NCBI GenBank assembly: GCA_019187665.1
Contig: JABARH010000003.1
Location: 124,001-188,000, forward strand
DNA length: 64,000 nt
Source of the DNA: Anaerolineales bacterium
GTDB lineage: Bacteria; Chloroflexota; Anaerolineae; Anaerolineales; Villigracilaceae
Reading direction: 5' to 3'
The notes beneath the pieces are model-generated. The model worked only from the letters and a program-made list of their open reading frames with translations. It was not told where the DNA came from and did no database searches. The position numbers were made by a program, and so were the translations under genes. Positions 43,349 through 50,667 of the stretch are shown piece after piece; positions within the stretch are counted from its first letter, which is position 1; each line of letters begins with the position of its first letter.

Positions 43349-44200
43349 ATGCCCTGGAACCCATCCTCCTCACGCGCTTCCGCCGGGGACGTTGTCCAAC
43401 TCGTCGGCCTGCGCCACAAGCACTTCATCTTCACGCTCGCGCCCGACGGCGAACTGCAAACCCATCGCGGCGTGATCCAACACAACGACTTGATCGGCCT
43501 CTCGTACGGCGTGCAGGTTTTCAGTCACATCGGCGCGCCGTTCTTTTTGCTGCAGCCCTCGCTGGCCGACCTGCTCAACGAACTGCCGCGCAACACGCAG
43601 ATTCTCTACCCAAAAGATATCGGTTTCATCCTCGTGACGATGAGCGTCGGACCGGGACAGCGCGTGATCGAGGCCGGAACCGGATCGGGGTCCATGACGA
43701 TCGCTCTGGCGCACGCGGTCGGGGCGGAGGGGCGCGTCCTCTCCTATGAGCAGCGACAGGATTTTCAAAACCTCGCCCGTAAGAATCTCACCCGCGTGGG
43801 TCTCGACGCGCGCGTGGACTTTAAACTTCGCGATATTGCCGAGGGCCTCGATGAAACCGACGCCGACGCGTTCTTCCTCGATGTGCCGAACCCGTACGAT
43901 TACATCGAACAGGCGCGCGCCGCGTTGAAGCCCGGCGGATATTTTTGCGCGTTGATCCCCACCGTTAACCAGGTGCAAAAAGTATTGCTGGCGCTACGCT
44001 TGCAGCGCTTCGCCTTCATCGAGGTGGCCGAGATGCTGTTGCGCTATTACAAGCCGGAACCGACACGCTTCCGCCCCACCGACCGCATGGTGGCGCACAC
44101 CGGCTTCCTCGTCTTCGCGCGGCGCATCGAACAAAGCGTGGAACCGCGCAGCCGCGAACTGCTCGAGGAGATCGGCGCGGTCAGCGCGTTGGACGAATAA
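43349..44200 (+). CDS. trmI: tRNA (adenine58-N1)-methyltransferase
   Basis: A 283-residue TrmI-family enzyme that makes m1A58 in the T loop of tRNAs. The N-terminal beta domain (about 1-80) is followed by the Rossmann domain: YPKDIGFILVTMSVGPGQRVIEAGTGSGSMT (about 90-120) contains SAM motif I, EQRQDF and the LDVPNPYDY motif IV-like segment. The start is the ATG right after a TAAGAT box. Other TrmI genes are often in proteasome-linked clusters in actinobacteria; not so here. Confidence 0.9.
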   Translation: MPWNPSSSRASAGDVVQLVGLRHKHFIFTLAPDGELQTHRGVIQHNDLIGLSYGVQVFSHIGAPFFLLQPSLADLLNELPRNTQILYPKDIGFILVTMSVGPGQRVIEAGTGSGSMTIALAHAVGAEGRVLSYEQRQDFQNLARKNLTRVGLDARVDFKLRDIAEGLDETDADAFFLDVPNPYDYIEQARAALKPGGYFCALIPTVNQVQKVLLALRLQRFAFIEVAEMLLRYYKPEPTRFRPTDRMVAHTGFLVFARRIEQSVEPRSRELLEEIGAVSALDE

Positions 44201-44231
44201 CCCGAATCCATTTCGCCAAAGGAGAATCGTT

Positions 44232-44777
44232 ATGTTTCGTAGACCCCTTCGTCGAGCCATGCGCCGGGCGGCGCGCCCGGATGTTCCGCCCTTGTTGCGC
44301 CGCGCGCATGAATTCATGGCCGCCGGGAATTACGCCGCCGCGGCCGAAGCGTTCGAAACTCTGGCGCGGGCCGGCGAGGCGCGCCAACATCCCAAAACAG
44401 GGCAGATGTATCTGCAGGCAGGACGGGCGCGCATTTTGGCCGGGCAAAAGTCCGCCGGATTCCAACATCTCAAAGCAGGACTCGACGCGCTGCAACGCAT
44501 GGGCTTGCGCGGGCAGCTTTTTCACGCGGGCCAGCGCGTGACGGCGGAATTGAATCAACATGGAATGACCGCCGAGGCCCAGGAGCTCTCTCAGTGGCTT
44601 CAAACGAATATCCCCGCCGGCATGACGCCAGCGCCCGTTCCGTCGCCCGCAAAAAGACCCATCCTGCCGACTCACTGCCCCGGCTGCGGAGGCCCGCTGC
44701 GCGCAGACGATGTGGAGTGGCTGGATGAAGTTACCGCGGAGTGTGCCTGGTGCGGCAGTCCGCTGCGCGATGAGTAG
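44232..44777 (+). CDS. Unknown protein with a TPR-like helical core and a C-terminal zinc ribbon
   Basis: A 181-residue soluble protein. The N-terminus is Arg-rich, followed by helix-turn-helix pairs rich in Ala with TPR-like spacing (about 22-125). The C-terminus has CPGCGGPLR (about 149-157) and CAWCGSPLR (about 170-178), a zinc ribbon of two Cys-x2-Cys knuckles. AAAGGAG precedes the ATG. It follows trmI by 31 bp. Family not recognised; a protein-protein adaptor is likely. Confidence 0.72.
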   Translation: MFRRPLRRAMRRAARPDVPPLLRRAHEFMAAGNYAAAAEAFETLARAGEARQHPKTGQMYLQAGRARILAGQKSAGFQHLKAGLDALQRMGLRGQLFHAGQRVTAELNQHGMTAEAQELSQWLQTNIPAGMTPAPVPSPAKRPILPTHCPGCGGPLRADDVEWLDEVTAECAWCGSPLRDE

Positions 44778-44794
44778 GCCCCGGAGAAAGAAAC

Positions 44795-44818
44795 AGCCGG
44801 GTCCGTTTGGACCCGGCT
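44795..44818. terminator. Bidirectional hairpin terminator
   Basis: AGCCGGGTCC-GTTT-GGACCCGGCT, perfect 10-bp stem, between converging genes. The tails are only weakly T-rich. Confidence 0.75.
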
Positions 44819-44850
44819 GAACGTTAAGATTAAGGAAGCGGGCGAAGCCA

Positions 44851-45276
44851 TCAGCCGCGCGTGGCTTTGGCTTCATCCGTATCGTTGGCCTTGTAGCCCG
44901 GCCCACCTTCAAAGTATTGGTAGTGCGGCTGAATGTCCTCGGTCAGGTCCACCACCTCGCCCGCGGCAAGTTGTTTGGCGGTTTCGAGGGCCACCTTCAC
45001 GTTATGATGATTGATCCCTTCCCAATGTTCGCTGAAACCCACTTTCGAAACATATTCACCGCCCTTGGCGGTATAGGCAGAGGGAACATCGGATTCGGGG
45101 AAGATGGCGGCGAAGGGACATTCCGGCACGCATGCGCCGCAGTCAATGCAAGTGGCCGGGTCAATGTAATACCAGGGCCATTCGTTCTGGGGAATACCGG
45201 GGACGATACACTCCACGGGGCAAACTTCCACGCATCCGCTATCGCGCAGGCACAGGCTGGTGATGATGTGGGTCAT
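44851..45276 (-). CDS. Two-cluster ferredoxin (3Fe-4S/4Fe-4S or 2[4Fe-4S])
   Basis: A 141-residue ferredoxin. Cysteines at 9, 15, 19 and 23 and at 43, 46, 49 and 53 bind two clusters; the first group is irregular (SLCLRDSGCVEVCPVEC), like seven-iron ferredoxins, and the second is the canonical CIDCGACVPEC. The C-terminal half (70-141) has no cysteines and ends with an acidic tail. An AAGGAG ribosome site precedes the ATG. It may serve as electron carrier for an oxidoreductase; the gene stands alone. Confidence 0.92.
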   Translation of the reverse strand: MTHIITSLCLRDSGCVEVCPVECIVPGIPQNEWPWYYIDPATCIDCGACVPECPFAAIFPESDVPSAYTAKGGEYVSKVGFSEHWEGINHHNVKVALETAKQLAAGEVVDLTEDIQPHYQYFEGGPGYKANDTDEAKATRG

Positions 45277-45301
45277 GTGTTTCTCCTTATAGGAATTTGA
45301 A

Positions 45302-45330
45302 AAGCCAGATACTTTAATTATATCTGGCTT
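45302..45330 (-). terminator. Terminator of the superoxide dismutase gene
   Basis: AAGCCAGATA with TATCTGGCTT, a 10-bp stem and 9-base loop, followed on the minus strand by TTTC. Confidence 0.82.
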
Positions 45331-45362
45331 GGTGTTTATGACAAGCCAAAAACGCGCAGCGA

Positions 45363-45965
45363 TTAACCGTTGAAGCGTCGCGCGACCTCATCCCAATGGA
45401 CCGCGTTCCACCAGTTCGTCACATACTCCGCGCGGCGGTTCTGATACTTGAGATAGTAGGCGTGTTCCCATACATCCACGCCCATCAAGGGCGTCATACC
45501 GTCGGACATGGGGTTATCCTGGTTGGGCGTGGAGACGACCGCCAGGCCGCTTCCCTTTTTGACGAGCCAGGCCCAGCCAGAACCGAAGCGGCCGTTGGCG
45601 GCTTTTTCGAAATCACCTTTGAAGGCGTCGAAGGAGCCAAAGGCCGCCTCAATGGCTTTTGCCAGTTCGCCTTTGGGCGCGCCGCCAGACTTGGGCGCCA
45701 TGATCTCCCAGAACATGGAGTGGTTCCACGTGCCGCCGCCATGATTGCGGACTGCCATGCGAATATCTTCGGGGACGGCGTTTAAATCTTTGAGCAGTTC
45801 TTCGAGCGACTTGCCGCCCAATTCGGGATGTTTTTCAATGGCGCCGTTAAGATTGGTGACATAGGCCTGATGGTGCTTGTCGTGATGGATGGTCATGGTC
45901 TGCGCGTCAATGTAGGGTTCGAGCGCGTCCACCGCGTAGGGAAGTTTGGGAAGTTCAAATGTCAT
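45363..45965 (-). CDS. sodA: Fe/Mn superoxide dismutase
   Basis: Detoxifies superoxide in the cytoplasm. From the ATG at 45965, which has AAGGAGA upstream, the protein has 200 residues. Metal ligands: H27 (TIHHDKHH), H82 ([11 protein letters not shown]), D164 and H168 (DVWEHAYY). The Gly-Gly-Gly-Thr-Trp in place of the common GGHANH near H82 leaves the choice of Mn or Fe open. A longer in-frame start at 46115 would add 50 residues unlike any SOD and is rejected. Confidence 0.95.
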   Translation of the reverse strand: MTFELPKLPYAVDALEPYIDAQTMTIHHDKHHQAYVTNLNGAIEKHPELGGKSLEELLKDLNAVPEDIRMAVRNHGGGTWNHSMFWEIMAPKSGGAPKGELAKAIEAAFGSFDAFKGDFEKAANGRFGSGWAWLVKKGSGLAVVSTPNQDNPMSDGMTPLMGVDVWEHAYYLKYQNRRAEYVTNWWNAVHWDEVARRFNG

Positions 45966-46461
45966 CTTGTTCTCCTTGTACACTTGTGTAGTTTGGGCTT
46001 GCGCAAAGCCCCATGTCGAATCTGCGCCGACATTTGCGCTGTACCGATAATGGTAGCCGCTGTAAATTTTACTCCCGACTGAGGGAAAGTCAAGATAATA
46101 TTCAATTCGTGCCATGGCTTTCTCAAGGCCGGAATTTTCTCAACGCGCATGCCGCGAATTTGCCAATGCTCCAAATGAGGCCCAAGAGAATTCGCGAAAT
46201 TCGCCCACACTTGCACCTGGGGCAAGTGCAGGTGTTTGCGCTATTCGCGTTCCAAATCGGCCAATCGGTCATAAGAGACGTTCTCCAGCGTCGAATGGAT
46301 GATGACCTTTGCGCGGACGCTACAATTCCTGCCGTTACAATACAAGTCAGGCAGACGTTCGAGACCGCCGACCATACAATCATCCAACCAATCAAACCCG
46401 CGTCTTTTTTCTTCTTCCTGCGTAAAATACATCGTCAACACATCTCATCTGGAGGCATCCC
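45966..46461. other. 496-bp gene-free region between sodA and pspC, rich in small inverted repeats
   Basis: No coding potential recognised. Contains GGGCTTGCGCAAAGCCC-type hairpin near 45992-46008 in the sodA leader, and AATTCGCGAAATTCG-like repeats at 46188-46205. There is also an interleaved set CACTTG-CACCTG-GGG-CAAGTG-CAGGTG (46208-46234), in which the outer and inner pairs cross, as in an H-type pseudoknot. Candidate -10 boxes are present, but no promoter is convincing. Confidence 0.5.
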
Positions 46462-46656
46462 ATGTCTGCGCAAAAACAATCCCTGCGCCGCTCGAAGCGC
46501 AATCGTATGATCGCCGGTGTCTGCGGCGGCCTGTCTGAATTTTTCGGCATCGCTTCGTTCTGGTTCCGTCTCGCTTTTCTGCTGGCGCTCATCCCTGGCG
46601 GTGTCCCTGGCATCCTCGTATACGTCATCATCTGGATGGTTGTGCCGAGCGAGTGA
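46462..46656 (+). CDS. PspC-domain membrane protein
   Basis: A 64-residue protein that consists of a PspC domain only: basic N-terminus (RRSKRNRM), the conserved IAGVCGGLSEFFGI and a membrane helix to the end (VYVIIWMVVP). PspC proteins act in envelope stress or as toxin-like partners of PspB in enterobacteria; short free-standing ones are common and poorly understood. The stop overlaps the start of the transporter gene by 4 bp. Confidence 0.9.
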   Translation: MSAQKQSLRRSKRNRMIAGVCGGLSEFFGIASFWFRLAFLLALIPGGVPGILVYVIIWMVVPSE

Positions 46657-47582
46657 CGCACATGCCCAAGCCGCGAATTGCCTTCGCCCTGCTGATCGCC
46701 ATCCTGGCCGTTTCCACCGCGAGCATCTTCATTAAATTCGCGCAAAGGGACGCGCCCTCACTTGTCATCGCGGCCGCGCGGCTGACCATCGCCAGCCTCG
46801 TCCTCGTCCCGGCCGCGTTCCATTCCAAAGAAAACCGCGCCCAGCTCAAACGCCTGACGCGCGGCGATTGGGCGCTCGCCCTCCTCTCCGGTCTCTTCCT
46901 CTCGATCCACTTTGCGGCGTGGATCACCTCCCTCGAATACACAACCGTCGTCGCCTCGGTCGTCCTGGTTAGCACGGGACCGCTGTGGGTGGCGATCCTG
47001 TCGCCCCTGTTCCTGCGAGAATTTCCAACGCGCTGGGTCTGGTTCGGGATGTTCTTTGCCCTGCTCGGCGGGATTCTTGTGGGACTGAGCGACTCTTGCG
47101 CCGTGAGCGGACTCTCCCTCGCCTGCCCGCCTCTCTCCGACCTCGCGGCGGGTTCCGCGTTCTTCGGCAATTTCCTCGCCCTCGTCGGCGCGTTGACCGT
47201 CGCGGGCTACCTGATGATCGGACGCAGTCTGCGCGCCAAAATGGATCTGGTGCCTTACGTGTTCGTGGTATACAGCGTGGCCGCCCTGGCGCTGATCGTC
47301 TACATGCTCGCTGCCGGGCAAACGCCATTTGGGTATCCCATCCCGGCGTATATCTGGATGCTCTGCCTCGCGCTGATTCCCCAACTCATCGGACATTCCA
47401 CGTACAACTGGGCGCTGCGTTACATGCCCGCCTCGCTCGTCTCCGTTACAACTCTCGGCGAACCGATCGGCTCTGCGATCCTGGCCTTCTTCCTGCTCCG
47501 CGAATCTCCGGCCGCGTTGACGCTCTTCGGCGGCCTGTTGATTTTGGCGGGGATTTATCTGGCTTCGATCAATCGCGAATAA
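46653..47582 (+). CDS. EamA-family (DMT) transporter
   Basis: A 309-residue membrane protein with ten predicted helices in two repeated halves, as in the drug/metabolite transporter superfamily. Both EamA repeats are visible (about 8-140 and 165-305): ALLSGLFLSIHFAAWITSLEYTTVV in the first and IGHSTYNWALRYMPASLVSV in the second. Members export amino acids or other metabolites; substrate unknown. It overlaps pspC by 4 bp, so the two are co-translated. Confidence 0.92.
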   Translation: MTHMPKPRIAFALLIAILAVSTASIFIKFAQRDAPSLVIAAARLTIASLVLVPAAFHSKENRAQLKRLTRGDWALALLSGLFLSIHFAAWITSLEYTTVVASVVLVSTGPLWVAILSPLFLREFPTRWVWFGMFFALLGGILVGLSDSCAVSGLSLACPPLSDLAAGSAFFGNFLALVGALTVAGYLMIGRSLRAKMDLVPYVFVVYSVAALALIVYMLAAGQTPFGYPIPAYIWMLCLALIPQLIGHSTYNWALRYMPASLVSVTTLGEPIGSAILAFFLLRESPAALTLFGGLLILAGIYLASINRE

Positions 47583-47739
47583 CTTCCACCAACCTTGACG
47601 AAGCAACAACGACTTCGGTCCTGTTTGCCGAAATTCAACTTCTGGCTGTAGGTGTCGGCGCATCAAACGCGCGCCGCGTCAACGCCTCCTCGAAGAACCG
47701 CTCCGTCCGCCGCGCTGGACGGTTTTCCCATTTAAAAAA

Positions 47740-48147
47740 TTAACGAAGGGAAGCGTATGCCCCCAGCCACGGCTTGCCCAGGCGGTGATTATCGCTGACC
47801 TTGATCTTGCCGAATTTTCCAGCGATGACCGGCATCAGCGCGGCAATGACCGCCCAATCGTCGGCCTGCACGGCAGCTTTCATTTTTGAGGCAGTTGTCC
47901 CGGCCCACATCCATTCCATGCGAAAGCGGTCGGCCTTGACCCAGTAATCGCGCTTCTCCCACGCGGCGACAGAGGTGTCAATCCCATCGGCGATGGTTTG
48001 CAGGGCGATGGCAATGAAGGCGGCAAGGTCGCGGGCGTAGGCGGTTGGTTCGGATTGTTTGGCAAGTTCACGGATGGCAAGGACAATCCCCTTCGAAAGA
48101 CGGGTACGATCTTTTCCAGCAGAGTCGAGGTTGATGACGCGGCTCAA
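47740..48147 (-). CDS. Unknown soluble protein
   Basis: A 135-residue, mostly helical protein (RLSKGIVLAIRELAKQ, about 16-31; AAFIAIALQTIADGIDTSVAAWEKRDYWVKADRFRMEW split over 42-80). Aromatic/basic pairing EKRDYWVKADRFR and a short linker, then a terminal helix; no domain recognised. It stands alone, with the CAGGTGT tandem repeat just upstream. It may be a small conserved Chloroflexi protein, but this cannot be verified here. Confidence 0.68.
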   Translation of the reverse strand: MSRVINLDSAGKDRTRLSKGIVLAIRELAKQSEPTAYARDLAAFIAIALQTIADGIDTSVAAWEKRDYWVKADRFRMEWMWAGTTASKMKAAVQADDWAVIAALMPVIAGKFGKIKVSDNHRLGKPWLGAYASLR

Positions 48148-48157
48148 TGAGGTGCTC

Positions 48158-48204
48158 CAGGTGTCAGGTGTCAGGTGTCAGGTGTCAGGTGTCAGGTGTC
48201 AGGT
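48158..48204. repeat. CAGGTGT heptamer tandem repeat
   Basis: A run of 6.7 perfect copies of the 7-bp word CAGGTGT directly upstream of the minus-strand gene at 47740-48147 and before tRNA-Leu. Perfect copies suggest recent expansion or frequent turnover. Confidence 0.92.
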
Positions 48205-48273
48205 TTGGGGGCGAGCGAGGCGGGATTATACTCGAATCGAAAATCGCAAATGGCAAATCAAATTTTTTCGTTT

Positions 48274-48279
48274 ATAATT
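48274..48279 (+). promoter_or_regulatory. -10 box of tRNA-Leu
   Basis: TATAAT, 24 bases before the mature tRNA 5' end. Confidence 0.6.
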
Positions 48280-48302
48280 TCGCCGCCCCGCTCAAAGCGC
48301 AC

Positions 48303-48384
48303 GGGGACGTGCTGGAACTGGCAGACAGGCATGACTTAGGATCATGTGCCGCAAGGCGTGAGGGTTCAAGTCCCTCCGTCCCCA
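48303..48384 (+). tRNA. tRNA-Leu(TAG)
   Basis: Class II tRNA with a long variable arm. Acceptor GGGGACG/CGTCCCC with discriminator A at 48384, anticodon stem CATGA/TCATG with loop CTTAGGA (anticodon TAG) and variable arm TGCCGCAAGGCG. The T arm is AGGG-TTCAAGT-CCCT. CCA is not encoded. Confidence 0.95.
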
Positions 48385-48434
48385 CTTTTCACCGCAAAAC
48401 GCAAAGAAAATAATAAAAGAAGGAATCTCAAACG

Positions 48435-49880
48435 TTGAACATCGAAAAGAACATCCGGGAAGACCATCAGGCTGAACTGACGGTTGAAGTTGAAGCAGAG
48501 CGCATGGAGGCGATGAAACGCCGCGCGGCGCGCAAGATATCCGAACGCGGCAAGATTCCCGGCTTTCGCCCGGGCAAGGCCCCCTATGAAATGATCCGCC
48601 GTCACTACGGCGACGAAGCGATCCTCGAAACAGCCGTGGACATGCTTGTAGAAGAGATCTATCCCCAAGCGCTGGAACAGGCCGAAATAGAGCCTTCCGC
48701 CATGGGCACGCTGGAAAAAGTCGAGAGTATGGACCCGCCGAAGTTTGTCTTCCGTGTGCCGATGATGCCGGTCGTGGAACTGGGCGATTACCTCTCCGTC
48801 CGCCTGCCGTATGAATTCACCGCGCCCGGCGACGAGGAAATGGAGAAGTCCCTGGTCGAACTGCGCCGCATGTATGCCACCACTGAAATGGTCGAACGCG
48901 AAGCGCAGGAGGGCGATTATGTGCTGATTTCGGTAACCGGCGCGAAGGCCGACGCCGCAGAGGGCGACGACCCTGCCGACTTGAGCCGCGAAAACACAGC
49001 TCTCGTTGTGCGCGCAGAAGACGCCTTGCAGGAAAATGAATGGCCGTTCCAGGGATTCTGCCGGGAGATGATCGGCTTGAAGGCGGGCGACACAAAAACC
49101 ATCCAGCACACTTATGCCGACGATTTCGAGGATGAGACAGTCAGAGGGGCTGCTGTGACATTCGAGGTCTCCATAAAAACTGTTCGCGCGGCGAACATGC
49201 CTGAATTGAACGACGACTTTGCCAGGACAGTCAGCGAAAAATATGAGAATCTGGAACAACTGAAAGAGGAACTGCGGAAGCAAAACGAAGCGAACGCCCA
49301 GGCCGAATATGATGACGAATATTTTGCCGAACTGATAGACAAGGTTAAAGAAAGCGCGACCATCAAATATCCCCCACAAGTGATGGAGCATGAAGCCGGG
49401 CATGTGCTGGAGGATCTGAAACAGCGTCTCGCTTCGCAGGGCATGGATCTCGAAACGTATTTCAAACTGCGCAACACGACACAGGAGAAATTCATCGAGG
49501 AGGAGGTGAACCCGGTGGCGAAGAAACGCCTCGAACGCGGTTTGCTCCTCGACGAGATTGCCCGCCAGCAGAAGATTCGATTCAATGAAGCCTCTTTGCG
49601 CGACGAGTTCGACCAGACCATTAATCAACTTGCCTATCAGGGCATGGACTTCAATCAACTCACCAGGGGCGGGAGAAAAGGGCAGGAGGTTTTTTCGCGG
49701 ATGGTCGCGAATGAGTCCGCGGCGCGGCTGATGACTCGCAACACGCTTGAGCGCTTGAAGGTCATTGCGCTGGGCCAGTGGACTCCCGAATTGCTGGAGG
49801 AGAAAAAAGACGGGGCGGAGGAAAAGGTCGAGGAAAGCGCGGCCGCTTCCGAGGTGGAGCAAGAAGCGAAGGCGGAGTAG
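48435..49880 (+). CDS. tig: Trigger factor
   Basis: Ribosome-bound chaperone and prolyl isomerase for nascent proteins. It has 481 residues. The ribosome-docking motif GFRPGKAP is at 43-50, the PPIase domain lies about 155-245 and the C-terminal helical chaperone domain fills the remainder with an acidic tail (EEKVEESAAASEVEQE-like). The start is a TTG with AAGGAATC upstream. It is followed after about 80 bp by clpP, a frequent tig-clpP order. Confidence 0.94.
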   Translation: MNIEKNIREDHQAELTVEVEAERMEAMKRRAARKISERGKIPGFRPGKAPYEMIRRHYGDEAILETAVDMLVEEIYPQALEQAEIEPSAMGTLEKVESMDPPKFVFRVPMMPVVELGDYLSVRLPYEFTAPGDEEMEKSLVELRRMYATTEMVEREAQEGDYVLISVTGAKADAAEGDDPADLSRENTALVVRAEDALQENEWPFQGFCREMIGLKAGDTKTIQHTYADDFEDETVRGAAVTFEVSIKTVRAANMPELNDDFARTVSEKYENLEQLKEELRKQNEANAQAEYDDEYFAELIDKVKESATIKYPPQVMEHEAGHVLEDLKQRLASQGMDLETYFKLRNTTQEKFIEEEVNPVAKKRLERGLLLDEIARQQKIRFNEASLRDEFDQTINQLAYQGMDFNQLTRGGRKGQEVFSRMVANESAARLMTRNTLERLKVIALGQWTPELLEEKKDGAEEKVEESAAASEVEQEAKAE

Positions 49881-49963
49881 CCACAAACGCCAACAAATCC
49901 GTTGCGAGGAATTAACACAAATCCAATGCAGCGCGTTTATGATGGGCGCATTCGGAGGTACCC

Positions 49964-50596
49964 ATGATTCATGAACTCAAGAATACCCGCATCGAGCAAG
50001 GTCGAAATGTCATTCCAATGGTGGTCGAGCAGTCGGCGCGCGGCGAACGCGCCTACGACATCTACTCGCTCCTGCTGCGTGAACGCATCATCTTTCTCGG
50101 CACGCCAATAGACGACCAGGTGGCCAACGTGATCGTGGCCCAGTTGCTGTTCCTCAATCACGAGGACCCGGAACGCGAGATCCGCATGTACATTAACTCA
50201 CCCGGCGGAATCATCTACGCGGGGATGGCGATCCTCGACACGATGAATATCATCTCGAACCCGATCAGCACCACCGCCGTCGGCGTGACCGCTTCCTTCG
50301 GGACCGTATTGCTGGCCGCCGGAACCAAGGGCCGCCGCTACGCCCTGCCCCATGCGACGATCCACATGCACCAGCCTCTCGGCGGCGCGCAGGGGCAGGC
50401 AACGGACATTGCCATTGCCGCAAAACAGATCATGCGCCAGAAAGAAATCCTGAACAATATCCTCGCTAACAGCACCGGCCAGCCGCTGGAGGTGATCGAG
50501 CGCGACACCGACCGCGACTTTTACATGGACGCCAAGCAGGCCATGGAATATGGTTTGGTGGACCAGGTATTGGAAATTCCCGAGAAGGCAAAGTAG
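49964..50596 (+). CDS. clpP: ClpP protease proteolytic subunit
   Basis: Self-compartmentalised serine protease that degrades proteins fed by Clp ATPases. It has 210 residues. Catalytic triad: S111 (TASFG; the usual AASMG is slightly changed), H136 (HMHQP) and D185 (DTDRDF region), with the family spacing of 25 and 49 residues. The YINSPGG handle motif is at 76-82. Downstream of tig; clpX is not in the window. Confidence 0.95.
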   Translation: MIHELKNTRIEQGRNVIPMVVEQSARGERAYDIYSLLLRERIIFLGTPIDDQVANVIVAQLLFLNHEDPEREIRMYINSPGGIIYAGMAILDTMNIISNPISTTAVGVTASFGTVLLAAGTKGRRYALPHATIHMHQPLGGAQGQATDIAIAAKQIMRQKEILNNILANSTGQPLEVIERDTDRDFYMDAKQAMEYGLVDQVLEIPEKAK

Positions 50597-50619
50597 TCCA
50601 TTCAAACGTTAGCGATTGA

Positions 50620-50652
50620 AAACTGCCCGTCGAGTGATTCGGCGGGCAGTTT
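50620..50652 (+). terminator. Hairpin terminator between clpP and the regulator gene
   Basis: AAACTGCCCG (50620-50629) with CGGGCAGTTT (50643-50652). Lies between converging genes and can work in both directions. Confidence 0.8.
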
Positions 50653-50667
50653 GATTTCATGGGGTCA

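Noticed and set aside
45966..46115. N-terminal extension of SodA by 50 residues
   Set aside because: No resemblance to SOD and the internal ATG has a strong AAGGAGA site.
48158..48204. Repeats as part of a CRISPR array
   Set aside because: 7-bp words without spacers and no cas gene.
48366..49886. 506-codon open frame antisense to trigger factor
   Set aside because: It covers the whole of tig, whose motifs are certain; product is a shadow.
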